A stretch of DNA of 64,000 bases from Gammaproteobacteria bacterium (GCA_022599775.1 JAHZLQ010000018.1:1-64000), one strand, 5' to 3'. Shown: positions 43,817 to 53,047, counted from the first letter of the stretch. The notes: a model not told the origin generated them from the sequence alone. Numbers and translations: made by a program.

Positions 43817-45001
43817 GTGCCCAATCGGCTAGATTTCTACACGCTGCGTCTGTTCGCAGGCCCGTTCGCCCTGGCGCTGGCGACCCTGCTGCTGGCGCAG
43901 TTGCTGGAGCGCCTGCTGCGCCTGTTCGACCTCGCGGCTTCGGCCGGCGCGCCGCTGTCCACGGTGCTGCTGATGGCGGTCAATCTGGTGCCGCACTATC
44001 TCGGGCTCGCCGTGCCGATGGCCTTCACCGCGGCGATCTTCATGGCGGTGGCACGCATGGGCGACGACAACGAACTGGACGTGATGCTGGCAACCGGCCG
44101 TTCGATCGCCCGGATCGCCGTACCGTTCTTCGGTGTCGCGATCCTGCTGAGTCTGCTCAACCTGTATCTGTTCGGAACCCTGCAGCCCTTGAGCCGCTAC
44201 GGTTATCACCTGGCGATGGACGCGGCGCTGCACACCGGCTGGGACTCCAAGATCGAGGATCGCCGCTTCATCGACACCGGCAAGGGGCTGGTCTTTACGG
44301 CGAAAACCGTGGACGCGGACGGACGCGGTCTGCAGGACATCTTTGTCGAGCACATCGATGCGGGTCGCGAGCAGATCACCACGGCACCGCGCGGTCGGCT
44401 GGTTCCGTCCGATGACGGGACGCGATTGCTGCTGACTCTGGAAGACGGGCTGATCGTGCGGGAAGAATCGGCGCAACGGCTCTCCACGCTGAGTTTTCAG
44501 CGTGCGCTGATCGATGAGGACTTCACGCCGGCCGCGCCGCCGTTCCGGACGCGCGGCGATTCCGTCCGGGAGCGCACCCTGGCCGAACTGCGACAGGACA
44601 TGCGATCGAGCGGCGCGCGCGGCGAAGCCGCCGCTGAATTTCATGGGCGCCTTGCCCGGGCGCTGGTATTGCCGCTCCTGCCCTTGTTCGCGCTGCCTCT
44701 GGGGATGGCCTCCAAGCGTGGGCGGCGTGCGCCGGGCGTGGTCTTCGCAAGCCTCGCGCTGCTGGCCTTGAACCACGCGATGCAGTTCGGGGAGAGCCTG
44801 GCCGAAAGCGGGCGTGCCGATGCCTTACCGGCGGTATGGACGCCGCTGCTGGTGTTTGCCGGGCTCGGCCTGTGGCTGTTTCGCAGCAGCCTGGCTTGGC
44901 CGGGCGACAACCCCGTGACGCGCGCGCTGGCGGCGATCGAAGCCGGGTTCGAAGGCGTCATCGGCAGCTTGCGTCCGCGTCGCCGTCGGCGCCCCGCATG
45001 A
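43817..45001 (+). CDS. lptF: LptF-like permease (YjgP/YjgQ family)
   Basis: A 394-residue inner-membrane permease of the YjgP/YjgQ family. Three N-terminal helices (FALALATLLLAQLLERLLRL and following), a periplasmic beta-jellyroll domain (about 130-260) and three C-terminal helices match LptF. With LptG it forms the membrane part of the LPS extraction ABC complex. GTG 43817. Its last four bases overlap lptG. The pair is embedded in a sphingolipid-type operon instead of standing next to pepA, where the conserved lptFG copy often lies. Confidence 0.9.
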   Translation: MPNRLDFYTLRLFAGPFALALATLLLAQLLERLLRLFDLAASAGAPLSTVLLMAVNLVPHYLGLAVPMAFTAAIFMAVARMGDDNELDVMLATGRSIARIAVPFFGVAILLSLLNLYLFGTLQPLSRYGYHLAMDAALHTGWDSKIEDRRFIDTGKGLVFTAKTVDADGRGLQDIFVEHIDAGREQITTAPRGRLVPSDDGTRLLLTLEDGLIVREESAQRLSTLSFQRALIDEDFTPAAPPFRTRGDSVRERTLAELRQDMRSSGARGEAAAEFHGRLARALVLPLLPLFALPLGMASKRGRRAPGVVFASLALLALNHAMQFGESLAESGRADALPAVWTPLLVFAGLGLWLFRSSLAWPGDNPVTRALAAIEAGFEGVIGSLRPRRRRRPA

Positions 45002-46065
45002 ACGGCGCCCTGGCGCGCTATCTGCGCGTACGCCTGTCGATTCAGATACTGGGTCTGCTCGTGGCCCTGACGGCGCTGATGCAGGTGCTCGAACTGCTCG
45101 ACGTCACCACCGATGTGCTCGACCGCGGGCTGGGACTGCGCGGCCTGGTCCATTACGCAATGTTGCGCACCCCATCCGAAGTGGTCGTGGCCTTGCCGCT
45201 GGCGGTGTTGCTCGGCACGGTCTCGGCGTTTCATGCGATGGCGCGGCAGCACGAGATCACGGCGATGCGTGCGGCTGGCGTAAGCCTGGGCAAGCTCTAT
45301 CTGTGGTTGCTGCCGGTGCCGCTGGCGCTGGCGGCCGCGCATTTCGCGCTCGGCCAGGCGGTGCTGCCGCAGGCCGAAACCGAGCTCAAACGCTGGTGGG
45401 ACGCGACCACGCCAGTCGAGGACATCAAGGTCGAACCCTTGTGGGCGCATACCCGCAGCGGGCCGGTGTCGTTCGAGCATGGCGCACCGGATGGTCGCAG
45501 CCTGCGGCATGTGCGGATCTACGAGCTTGCGGACGATGGGCGCCTGCGCGGACGCATCTTGGCCGATGCCGCGCAATGGCAAAACGGACAGTGGCGGCTC
45601 GAAAACGTGCGCGAGTTGCGTCTCATGGGCCACAAGCTCATGCGGGAAGAGCTGGATCATCGCTTGTGGAACAGCAACTTGCGCCCCGATGACGTGACGC
45701 GACTCGAGCTTGCGCGGCCGCAACTGTCGAGTATCATGCTGGCCGATACGATTGCCGGCAGCCGCGTCGGCACTCAGCCTCTCCGCTATTACAAAACCGT
45801 CTTGTACCGGTCATTCACGGCGCCGCTCGGCGCGTTCGTCATGCTGCTGCTCGCAGTGCCTTCGGCGCTGGCCTTGCCGCGTGGCGGCGGTGGGGGTGAG
45901 ATGCTCACCGGGCTGGGGCTCGGACTCGCGTTCATGCTGTGCGACGGACTCGTCGCCGCGCTCGGCAGCGGCGGGCAGCTTCCACCACTGTTTGCGGCGC
46001 TGGCCGCGCCGCTGCTGTTCATCACGATCGGCCTGCTGCGAGTGCGGGCGCGCGATCGGCTGTGA
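44998..46065 (+). CDS. lptG: LptG-like permease (YjgP/YjgQ family)
   Basis: The 355-residue partner of the preceding permease. The N-terminal helix bundle (SIQILGLLVALTALMQVLEL), coupling-helix region MARQHEITAMRAAGVSLGKLY, the periplasmic domain and C-terminal helices are typical. ATG 44998 overlaps the lptF stop; its own stop overlaps the next CDP-alcohol phosphatidyltransferase start (GTGA at 46062). An ATPase (LptB) is not encoded nearby and would be shared with the main LPS system or encoded elsewhere. Confidence 0.9.
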   Translation: MNGALARYLRVRLSIQILGLLVALTALMQVLELLDVTTDVLDRGLGLRGLVHYAMLRTPSEVVVALPLAVLLGTVSAFHAMARQHEITAMRAAGVSLGKLYLWLLPVPLALAAAHFALGQAVLPQAETELKRWWDATTPVEDIKVEPLWAHTRSGPVSFEHGAPDGRSLRHVRIYELADDGRLRGRILADAAQWQNGQWRLENVRELRLMGHKLMREELDHRLWNSNLRPDDVTRLELARPQLSSIMLADTIAGSRVGTQPLRYYKTVLYRSFTAPLGAFVMLLLAVPSALALPRGGGGGEMLTGLGLGLAFMLCDGLVAALGSGGQLPPLFAALAAPLLFITIGLLRVRARDRL

Positions 46066-47276
46066 AGCTCTGGATCGAAACCGGCGCCCAGGCGCGCGCT
46101 CAGGCGCTGTTCGGACTGCCTCCATTGGAACGCTTGCGCCGCAGCATCACCAAGCTGGTTTCGTTCGAAGACGTCATCCTGTCCGGGCCGGTCGACGAGA
46201 GCCCGGCTTGGGTCGGTGCCCGCAGCGATGTCGATACGTCCGCGCTCGGTACCCGTTTGCGCCGCGCGCTGGGGCAGGGTGAGGCCCTGGTTGCAGTCGA
46301 TGCCGCCAATGCGATCGACCCACGTTTGATCCGATATTTGCTGGACAGCGGCGAGGACGTGGTGGCATCGCGAGGCGAGGGCGGCACGCGCGCGCTGGTG
46401 CTGCGCCTGAGCCCGGCGCAGGCCGGGTCGATACCGCCGCAGGCTGCAAACCTGTGCGAGGTTGCCGATGCCTTGTTGGCGGCCGGGCACATCACGCTGC
46501 TCGACGACCATGCATTTCCGGCCTATGTCGACAAGCTGCGCCGCTTCCTGCCGTACTGGATCTACGCCGTGGACGACGTGCCGACGCGGCGTCGTCTGGA
46601 ACGGCGGATGTTCTGGGACAATTACAAGGGCTCGACCGACCTGCTGACGCGCTGGGTGTTCCCGCCGCTGGTGTGGCCGCTGGTACGGTTCTGCACGCGC
46701 TGGCGCATTCATCCCAATACCGTGACGGTGCTGTCGATCGTGCTCGCATTCGCCGCCGTGCCCTTGTTTGCGCGTGGCGATTTCCTGGCCGGGTTCATCT
46801 GCGCCTACGCGATGAGCGTGCTCGACAGCGTGGACGGCAAGGTCGCGCGCGTGACGCTGACCGATTCGAAGATCGGAAACCTGCTCGATCACGGACTCGA
46901 CCAGGTGCATCCGCCGTTCTGGTACTTCGCCTGGGCTTGGGGATTGGGTGCGCACACGCCGGAGGCGCCGCTGTATCAGCTCGCGGTCTGTCTGATCATT
47001 TTCTATGTGGCCGACCGCATCGTGCTGGGCATCGCCCGGCACCGCATCGGCTTCGCCCTGCACGCCGCCGGTCGTCTCGACGAGCGCGCACGCAGCTTCA
47101 TCGCACGCCGCAATATCACCATGACGATCATGGCCCTGGCCTTGCTGTTCGGTGCGGGTGCCGCTGGCCTGTACGCAGTGACCGCCTGGCAGGGCCTGAC
47201 CCTGGCCTGGCACTCGGCGCGCACCGCCTGGCATGGATTTCTGTCCCCCCGACGCCCACGACCGGAGGCTCGATGA
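46062..47276 (+). CDS. CDP-alcohol phosphatidyltransferase with N-terminal extra domain
   Basis: A 404-residue protein with a soluble N-terminal domain of about 170 residues (degenerate, possibly NTase-like) and a membrane CDP-alcohol phosphatidyltransferase domain: SVDGKVARVTLTDSKIGN then LLDHGLDQVHP (DGx2ARx8Gx3Dx3D complete). It shares architecture and the VHPPFW(Y/W) segment with the protein at 41132-42271, a divergent paralogue. GTG 46062 overlaps lptG by four bases; the stop overlaps the GNAT ceramide-synthase-like gene. It probably attaches a head group to a lipid acceptor. Confidence 0.83.
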   Translation: MKLWIETGAQARAQALFGLPPLERLRRSITKLVSFEDVILSGPVDESPAWVGARSDVDTSALGTRLRRALGQGEALVAVDAANAIDPRLIRYLLDSGEDVVASRGEGGTRALVLRLSPAQAGSIPPQAANLCEVADALLAAGHITLLDDHAFPAYVDKLRRFLPYWIYAVDDVPTRRRLERRMFWDNYKGSTDLLTRWVFPPLVWPLVRFCTRWRIHPNTVTVLSIVLAFAAVPLFARGDFLAGFICAYAMSVLDSVDGKVARVTLTDSKIGNLLDHGLDQVHPPFWYFAWAWGLGAHTPEAPLYQLAVCLIIFYVADRIVLGIARHRIGFALHAAGRLDERARSFIARRNITMTIMALALLFGAGAAGLYAVTAWQGLTLAWHSARTAWHGFLSPRRPRPEAR

Positions 47277-48397
47277 GCCGCATCGAAATCGTGCCGGTGA
47301 ACACACCGGCCGAGCTGGACCGCTTCATCAGACTGCCCCTGCGCTTGTTCGCGAACGATGCGCAGTTCGTGCCGCCGCTGCTGCTGGAGCGGCGCGAAGC
47401 CCTGTCACCGAAGAAGAATCCCTATTTCGCGCACGCCGAAAGCCAGTTCTGGCTGGCCTGCCGCGATGGGCAGGATGTCGGGCGCATCAGCGCGCAGGTC
47501 GATCAACTGGTGAAGGATCCGGAGATCGGCCATTTCGGCATGCTCGCGGCCGAAGACGACGCAGCGGTGTTCGCAGCCCTGTTCGAGGCCGCCGAGGCCT
47601 GGCTGCGCACACGCGGCAAGCGTCGCGTGATCGGACCGTTCAGCCTGTCGATCAACGAGGAGACCGGGCTGCTGATCGAGGGCTACGACACGCCGCCGGT
47701 GTTGATGATGCCGCACGACCCGCGCTATGCGCCGGGCCGCGTCGAGGAGCAGGGCTACGCCAAGGCGAAGGATGTGATCGCCTACATGTACGACATCGAG
47801 CACGAACTGCCGAAGGCGGCCCGTCGCATGATCGATCGGCGCAAGCCGGCGACGATGAGCGTGCGCAATCTCGACAAGTCCCGCTACTACCAGGAGTTCG
47901 ATACCGTCACCGCGATCTTCAACGACGCCTGGTCGGAAAACTGGGGCTTCGTCCCGTTTACCGAGGCGGAAATCGCGCACATGGCCAAGAGCCTCAAGCC
48001 GCTGATCGATCCGAAGTGGGTGGCGATCGTGGAAATGAACGGCGAGGCCGTCGGCTTCGGCATCACGCTGCCGAATCTCAACGAGCTGATTACCGACTTC
48101 CACGGCAAGTTGCTGCCCTTCAATTGGGTCAAGTTGCTATGGCGGCTCAAGCGTGGCGTGCGCAGCGCGCGTGTGCCGCTGATGGGCATCCGCCGCAGTT
48201 TGAGCGGCAGCCTGATCGGCGGCATGGCGCCGTTTCTGGTCATCGATAAAATGCGCGAAGGCCTGCGCGCCGACGGTGTGCAGAAGGTCGAGCTGTCCTG
48301 GATCCTCGAAGACAATCTGGCGATGCGGCACATCATTGAATCCTTGGGCGCCGACGCCTACAAGACCTATCGCATCTACGAAAAAGTGCTCGCGTGA
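47273..48397 (+). CDS. bcerS: GNAT-fold acyltransferase, bacterial ceramide synthase-like
   Basis: The 374-residue protein has a C-terminal GNAT-like acyltransferase core (WVAIVEMNGEAVGFGITLPN, then VELSWILEDNLAMRHIIESLGA) and a long N-terminal part with FANDAQFVPPLLLERREALSP and GPFSLSINEETGLLIEGYD. This architecture corresponds to the unusual GNAT-like enzymes shown in Caulobacter to N-acylate 3-ketosphinganine (bCerS). ATG 47273 overlaps the preceding gene, and its stop overlaps the next. The link is by family and context; the acyl donor is not visible from sequence. Confidence 0.78.
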   Translation: MSRIEIVPVNTPAELDRFIRLPLRLFANDAQFVPPLLLERREALSPKKNPYFAHAESQFWLACRDGQDVGRISAQVDQLVKDPEIGHFGMLAAEDDAAVFAALFEAAEAWLRTRGKRRVIGPFSLSINEETGLLIEGYDTPPVLMMPHDPRYAPGRVEEQGYAKAKDVIAYMYDIEHELPKAARRMIDRRKPATMSVRNLDKSRYYQEFDTVTAIFNDAWSENWGFVPFTEAEIAHMAKSLKPLIDPKWVAIVEMNGEAVGFGITLPNLNELITDFHGKLLPFNWVKLLWRLKRGVRSARVPLMGIRRSLSGSLIGGMAPFLVIDKMREGLRADGVQKVELSWILEDNLAMRHIIESLGADAYKTYRIYEKVLA

Positions 48398-49194
48398 AGC
48401 CGCTGACGGCGCTGGTGCTGGCCGGTACACGCAGCGGCGGTGATCCGATGGCCGCAGTGGCCGGCGTTGGCCACAAGGCGCTGATCGAAATTCACGGCCG
48501 CAGCATGATCGAACGCGTGGTCGCGGCCCTGGCGCAGTCGCCGTCGGTGGAGCGCATCATCATCGCGATCGATGCACCCGATCTGTTGAGCGAACATCCC
48601 GAACTGCGCGCTGCGGCCGGCGACAAGGCGCTGACGCTGATGTCGACCGGCGAGGGCCCCAGCGCCACCGTCGCCGCCGCATTGCGCGGGGAAGGCACGC
48701 CGATGCTCGTCACCACTGCCGATCATGCTCTGCTGCAAGTGCAGTGGATCGACGAATTCCTCGCGGCCTGTCCCGCCGACGCCGATGCGGTGGTGGCGAT
48801 GGCGCGCCGCGAACAGGTGCAGGCGGCGGTGCCGGACACGCAGCGCACCTATCTGCGCTTTACCGACGGCGAGTTTTCAGGCTGCAATCTGTTCCTGCTG
48901 GCACGGCCGGCGGCCGGCGACGTGGTCCGGTTCTGGCGTCAGCTCGAAAGCGAGCGCAAGAAGCCGCTGAGGATGATCGGTCGGCTGGGTTGGCTGTTCG
49001 CGCTGCGCTATCGCTTTGGCAGGCTCAGTTTCGCCGCCGCCATCGAACGGCTGGGACGACTGGCGGGCGGGGCCAAGCTGGCCATCGTCGAAATGAACGA
49101 CGGGCGTGCTGCCGTTGACGTGGACAAACCGCAGGATCTGGAACGGGTGCTGCGTTTGATCGCAGCAGATTCCGGAACGGACCTCAGGCGATAA
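48394..49194 (+). CDS. MobA-like NTP transferase
   Basis: The 266-residue nucleotidyltransferase has the pyrophosphorylase-like start ALVLAGTRSGGDPMAAV and the acceptor lysine in GVGHKALIEIHGRSMIERV, then TTADHALL with the metal-binding Asp. These enzymes activate a phosphorylated small molecule with CTP or another NTP. GTG 48394 overlaps the ceramide-synthase-like gene; it is the last gene of the coupled run from lptF. In Caulobacter a phosphoglycerate cytidylyltransferase acts in ceramide diphosphoglycerate synthesis, so a similar role is possible. Confidence 0.78.
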   Translation: MKPLTALVLAGTRSGGDPMAAVAGVGHKALIEIHGRSMIERVVAALAQSPSVERIIIAIDAPDLLSEHPELRAAAGDKALTLMSTGEGPSATVAAALRGEGTPMLVTTADHALLQVQWIDEFLAACPADADAVVAMARREQVQAAVPDTQRTYLRFTDGEFSGCNLFLLARPAAGDVVRFWRQLESERKKPLRMIGRLGWLFALRYRFGRLSFAAAIERLGRLAGGAKLAIVEMNDGRAAVDVDKPQDLERVLRLIAADSGTDLRR

Positions 49195-49984
49195 GCGCGG
49201 CGGCCTGAGCGCCGCTGACATCGTTGTTGCCGAGCCAGCCCGCGGTCAGCGCGCGTGCACGCACCAGATCAGCCTGGAAGTCGAGTTCGCCCCACTGCAG
49301 GCCTTCGATCAGGGCGGTACGCACGTCCGTGCCGGCCTTGGCGAGCTTGTGAATCGCCGACAGGTACCACAGGCCAGGACCTTCCGCCGTGCGCATCGTG
49401 CGTTCGATTTCGGCCACAAACTGCGCGGCACCGTCGACGTCAAAGCGCAGGAAGCCGATCGACTCGCCGTTGACCTGTTCCGCGGACAGGGTCTTGCCAA
49501 TGGCCCGCAGCTGCGCACCTTCGGTTTCGACTTTCATGTCATCCGTGTCGTACCGCGGCTTGCGGTCGATGGTCACGGTAATCGGCGCCGTTGGCGCTGA
49601 GATCAGCCGGCGCGCGATCTCGGCCTCGAACAGCGTGTCCCCGTTGAGCAGCAGGCAGGGGCCTTTCAGTTCGTGGCGGACCATCCAGCAACTCGCGAGA
49701 TTGTCGGCCAGCTTGTAGAACGGATTGAAGAGGGTGCGCACCTTCATCGTGGCCGGGCTGATGCGCAGCAGCGCTTCTTCGACCAGATCGGCGCGAAAGC
49801 CGGTCACGACGACGGCTTCGCGGACGCCGGCTGCCGCCAGGCCCAGCAGCTGCCATTCGAGCATGCTGCGACCGCTGATATCGATCAGGCACTTCGGCAT
49901 CTGCTCGGTCAGAGGCAGCAGGCGGCTGCCCTGTCCGGCGCTGAGGATGATTGCCTTGTCGGCCTTGTTCGAGAGAAATGCCAT
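49184..49984 (-). CDS. Sugar/alcohol-phosphate nucleotidyltransferase (LicC-like)
   Basis: The 266-residue NTP transferase begins with the full nucleotide loop KAIILSAGQGSRLLPLTEQMPKCL near residue 11 and continues with LNGDTLFE near 112. The compact form resembles phosphocholine or sugar-phosphate cytidylyltransferases of the LicC group. ATG 49984 starts just ahead of the Rossmann fold; a longer reading to 50032 lacks support. Its 3' end overlaps the convergent NTP transferase gene by 11 bases. Together the two enzymes may provide CDP-activated head groups for the CDP-alcohol phosphatidyltransferases. Confidence 0.8.
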   Translation of the reverse strand: MAFLSNKADKAIILSAGQGSRLLPLTEQMPKCLIDISGRSMLEWQLLGLAAAGVREAVVVTGFRADLVEEALLRISPATMKVRTLFNPFYKLADNLASCWMVRHELKGPCLLLNGDTLFEAEIARRLISAPTAPITVTIDRKPRYDTDDMKVETEGAQLRAIGKTLSAEQVNGESIGFLRFDVDGAAQFVAEIERTMRTAEGPGLWYLSAIHKLAKAGTDVRTALIEGLQWGELDFQADLVRARALTAGWLGNNDVSGAQAAALIA

Positions 49985-50059
49985 CGCTAGTCGGACGCCT
50001 GAACGGAGAAAAGGTTGCAGCAAGATGAACACAAGCTTACAGCCAGACGATCAAGTCGC

Positions 50060-50728
50060 TCAATCGTTCGACTTCAGTTCCGCAAATCCTGCCTGCTCCA
50101 ACAACAGCGTCGACTTGGAGCGCGGCGTCGCCAGATGGGCCACGTATTGCGGTCCAAGGGCAATCTCAGGGGTGTGCCAAAGGCGATCGTCGTAGCGGGC
50201 GCGGTTCTGATCAAGCGTTTCCACCAGATGCAATTGCGCCAGGCCGGCGCCAGCGGCCTTGACGACGGCTTCCTTGCGCGTCCACAGCGAATAGAAGCGC
50301 TGCGGGGATTGCCCGGCCCAGTGTCGCTCGGCTGCGCTCAGGTAATGCCGGAAACCCGCAGCGCGGATCGGTGCGGCCGTCGACTCCACGTCGACGCCGA
50401 TCGCAGCGTCCATGGACAGGGCGCACAGCACGCGGCCTTCGCAGTGCGACAGGCTGAAAGCCACCGGCAGATCGAGCGCGGGCTTGCCGTTCGAGGGATA
50501 GTGCAGTGAGGCCAGCCCTTGCGCAGCAAAGCCGCAGGCGTGCAAACCGTTCAACAGCAGCCGGCTGCCCAGCAAGGATCTGTGGCGCGCGCGCGCGTCC
50601 GGCCAGGCCAGCAGTTGTGCCCGTCGTGCGGCTGGCAAGTCATCCAGCCAGCGCCGTTCAAGAGCCGGCGGAAGTGGTACTTCGTCGGCCATCAGTACAT
50701 GGACGGCGTGGTCTGAGGAGCGACTCAA
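50060..50728 (-). CDS. 4'-phosphopantetheinyl transferase (Sfp type)
   Basis: The 222-residue enzyme transfers the phosphopantetheine arm from CoA to a carrier-protein serine. Seen are SLSHCEGRVLCAL, the metal site GVDVES and WTRKEAVVKAAGAGL, the Sfp signature. The product probably activates the ACP at 54886 and the ACP domain of the ligase at 50896. TTG 50728 is used because the strand HAVHVLMADEVPL needs it; ATG 50692 would cut that strand. The gene is divergent from the ligase gene. Confidence 0.88.
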   Translation of the reverse strand: MSRSSDHAVHVLMADEVPLPPALERRWLDDLPAARRAQLLAWPDARARHRSLLGSRLLLNGLHACGFAAQGLASLHYPSNGKPALDLPVAFSLSHCEGRVLCALSMDAAIGVDVESTAAPIRAAGFRHYLSAAERHWAGQSPQRFYSLWTRKEAVVKAAGAGLAQLHLVETLDQNRARYDDRLWHTPEIALGPQYVAHLATPRSKSTLLLEQAGFAELKSND

Positions 50729-50797
50729 GGCAGGTGCCAGTTCATGGATCAGAGGAGCTCATCGGGATTATGGCCCAGCGTGTCGGTCGCTTCCGGT

Positions 50798-50828
50798 TAA
50801 AATGGCGCGCTTCCGCTGCGGCGGAAGC
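50798..50828 (+). promoter_or_regulatory. Candidate promoter -10 and leader hairpin
   Basis: TAAAAT at 50798-50803 resembles a -10 box; no good -35 is seen. It is followed by a perfect 8-base-pair hairpin GCTTCCGC / GCGGAAGC (50809-50828, TGCG loop), about 68 bases ahead of the ligase ATG. No T run follows, so it is a leader structure and not a terminator. Confidence 0.35.
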
Positions 50829-50895
50829 GATCCCTCCAGCCATCCGCGACTCGGTCGGCGGCCGTCAAAGGCCCGTTTGAGCGCAGAGTAACCGT

Positions 50896-52857
50896 ATGCC
50901 GCAGCACCAGACATTGCAGGCTGTCCTGAGCGACGATCCGCGCGAGGATCGCGAGATCGTGTTTGTCGACGCTGACGACAACCAGCGATCCATAAGCTTC
51001 GCTTTGCTGCAGCGCCGTGCGCTGACAGTGCTCGGTGCGCTGCAACGGTGCGGGCTCGGTGCCGGCGACACGGTGATTCTGTTCGTGGCCGACAACGAGC
51101 GGTTTCTGGAAATCTTCTGGGCCTGCGTGCTGGGGGCCATCGTCCCGGTGCCTCTCGCGGCGGGCAGCGGCGAGGAGCACCGTCGCAAGTTGTTCCGGGT
51201 GTTTGCGCAGTTTGATCGCGCCTGGGTCTGCAGCGATGCGCGCACCCTCGAAAAGCTCGACGGATTCGCCGTCAATCACGGGTTCGGCGAGAGTTGGAGC
51301 CGTCTGCAGCAGCGCCTGCTGCCGTCCGGCGGGCTTGATATTTCCGGCGAGCCAGGCAGGACGACCGAGGTTACCCCGGACGATATCGCTTTCATTCAGT
51401 TCTCCTCCGGTTCCACCAGCGAGCCCAAGGGCGTGGTGCTGAGCCACGACAATGTCTGCGCGAATATCGGTTCGATTCGCGAAGCCGCGGCGTTCACTGA
51501 CCGCGACATCGCCTTGAGCTGGATGCCGCTGTCGCACGACATGGGCCTGATCGGCTTTCATCTGAACATGCTGGCTTGCGGCGTGAGCCACCTGATCATG
51601 CGCACCGATCTGTTCGCGCGCCGGCCGCTGCTGTGGCTGGAACTGGCGAGCCGGCGCCGCGCCACGGTGCTGTGTTCGCCCAATTTCGGCTATCAGCACT
51701 ACCTCAAGCAGTACGAGGCGAAGCGCCCGACAGGGCTGGACCTGTCGGCGGTGCGACTGATCTTCAACGGCGCGGAGCCGATTTCGGCCGAACTGTGCCA
51801 GCGCTTCGTCGAGACCCTGGCGCCGCACGGCTTGAGTCCGCACAGCATGTTCACGGTCTACGGTCTGGCTGAAGCCAGTCTGGCCGTGAGCTTTCCGCGC
51901 CCCGGCGCGGCGACCGAGGTGCTGTATCTGGACCGCTCGCGTCTGAAGATCGGTGACGACGCCACGGCGGTGGAGGCGAGTCATGTTCACGCCGCCGCAT
52001 TCGTCAAACTCGGGCGGGCCGTGCCGGGGACACAGCTGCGCGTGGTCGACGACGCCGGTCGGGCCTGCGCGGCGCGTGCACCCGGGCACGTGCAGATTCG
52101 TGGCGCCAATGTCACCGCCGGCTACCACGGCGACGAGGCCGCCAGCGCGTCGGCGCGGGCCGCCGACGGCTGGCTGGACACCGGCGACATCGGACTGATT
52201 GACGAGGGCCAACTGGTCATCACGGGCCGCGCCAAGGACATCATTTTCGTCGGCGGCCAGAACTACTATCCGCACGACCTGGAGCGCATCGCCGAAAGCG
52301 TGCCCGGCATCGAGACCAACAAGGTGGCGGCGGTCGGTGTGCGTCGCGGCGACGCCGAGGCGCTCGTGTTGTTCGTGCTGCACCGTGCGCCCGCCGCCGG
52401 TCTGGTGCCCACGGCGCTGGCTTTGCGGCGCGCGATCAATCTGCAGACCGGTCTGGAGGTGGCCCAGGTGCTGCCGGTGACGCGTATGCCCAAAACCACC
52501 AGCGGAAAGTTGCAACGCTATGCCCTGGCCAGGGCGTTCGAGCGGGGCGAATTCGACGCAGCGATGGCTGAACTGGAGCCGCTGATGGCGGTGGGTTCGG
52601 GCGCTGCGGATCCAGAGATCGAAGACCCCGCAAATTCTGCATGCCTGCAAAATTTGTTGACGATTTGTGCGCAAGTGATCCCTGATCGGGACATCACGGC
52701 CGATACCAATTTGCTCGAGATCAATCTCAGCTCACTGAGCCTGGCGCGCCTTCATGAGGCGATCGACCTGGCGTATCCGCAGCGCGTCGAGGTCGTCGAC
52801 CTGTTCGATCACCCGAGTCTTCGAGCCTTGGCAAGGTTTCTGGATGCCTCGGGATGA
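50896..52857 (+). CDS. Fatty acyl-AMP ligase fused to an acyl carrier domain
   Basis: The 653-residue enzyme has an adenylating domain with P-loop FIQFSSGSTSEPKGV (167-180 region), the WMPLSHDMGLIGFH block typical of fatty acyl-AMP ligases, YGLAEASLAVSFP and GWLDTGDIG, and the hinge TGRAKDIIFVGGQNYYPHD. A carrier domain follows from about residue 575, with the phosphopantetheine site in NLSSLSLARL. It probably activates a fatty acid and loads it onto its own carrier in cis. ATG 50896. Role in the lipid locus not fixed; it could supply the N-acyl chain. Confidence 0.87.
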   Translation: MPQHQTLQAVLSDDPREDREIVFVDADDNQRSISFALLQRRALTVLGALQRCGLGAGDTVILFVADNERFLEIFWACVLGAIVPVPLAAGSGEEHRRKLFRVFAQFDRAWVCSDARTLEKLDGFAVNHGFGESWSRLQQRLLPSGGLDISGEPGRTTEVTPDDIAFIQFSSGSTSEPKGVVLSHDNVCANIGSIREAAAFTDRDIALSWMPLSHDMGLIGFHLNMLACGVSHLIMRTDLFARRPLLWLELASRRRATVLCSPNFGYQHYLKQYEAKRPTGLDLSAVRLIFNGAEPISAELCQRFVETLAPHGLSPHSMFTVYGLAEASLAVSFPRPGAATEVLYLDRSRLKIGDDATAVEASHVHAAAFVKLGRAVPGTQLRVVDDAGRACAARAPGHVQIRGANVTAGYHGDEAASASARAADGWLDTGDIGLIDEGQLVITGRAKDIIFVGGQNYYPHDLERIAESVPGIETNKVAAVGVRRGDAEALVLFVLHRAPAAGLVPTALALRRAINLQTGLEVAQVLPVTRMPKTTSGKLQRYALARAFERGEFDAAMAELEPLMAVGSGAADPEIEDPANSACLQNLLTICAQVIPDRDITADTNLLEINLSSLSLARLHEAIDLAYPQRVEVVDLFDHPSLRALARFLDASG

Positions 52858-52951
52858 GTGGAAATCAGCGCCGATTGAACCTTTCCGGTCGGTGACGATC
52901 ACAATGTCGCCCACGGGAAATCGCGGGTACCCTATAAACACGACATAGTTA

Positions 52952-52980
52952 TTGCATTGAAGTTGCGCGAGCATTACATT
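52952..52980 (+). promoter_or_regulatory. Candidate sigma-70 promoter for the spt operon
   Basis: TTGCAT (52952-52957) and TACATT (52975-52980) are separated by 17 bases, giving a predicted start near 52987 and a leader of about 60 bases. It lies in the 190-base gap before the acyl-ACP synthetase, acp, spt and GNAT genes, the only sizeable gap in that part of the cluster. Confidence 0.45.
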
Positions 52981-53047
52981 TTTGCGCGATTTCAAGCGTT
53001 CGGGGGGACGTCTTAATGTCGACAGGAGCCGGTTCGGGGATGTTTTT

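Noticed and set aside
50797..52674. 625-codon open frame antisense to the acyl-AMP ligase
   Set aside because: Same artefact; the sense strand has all adenylation motifs and a carrier domain.
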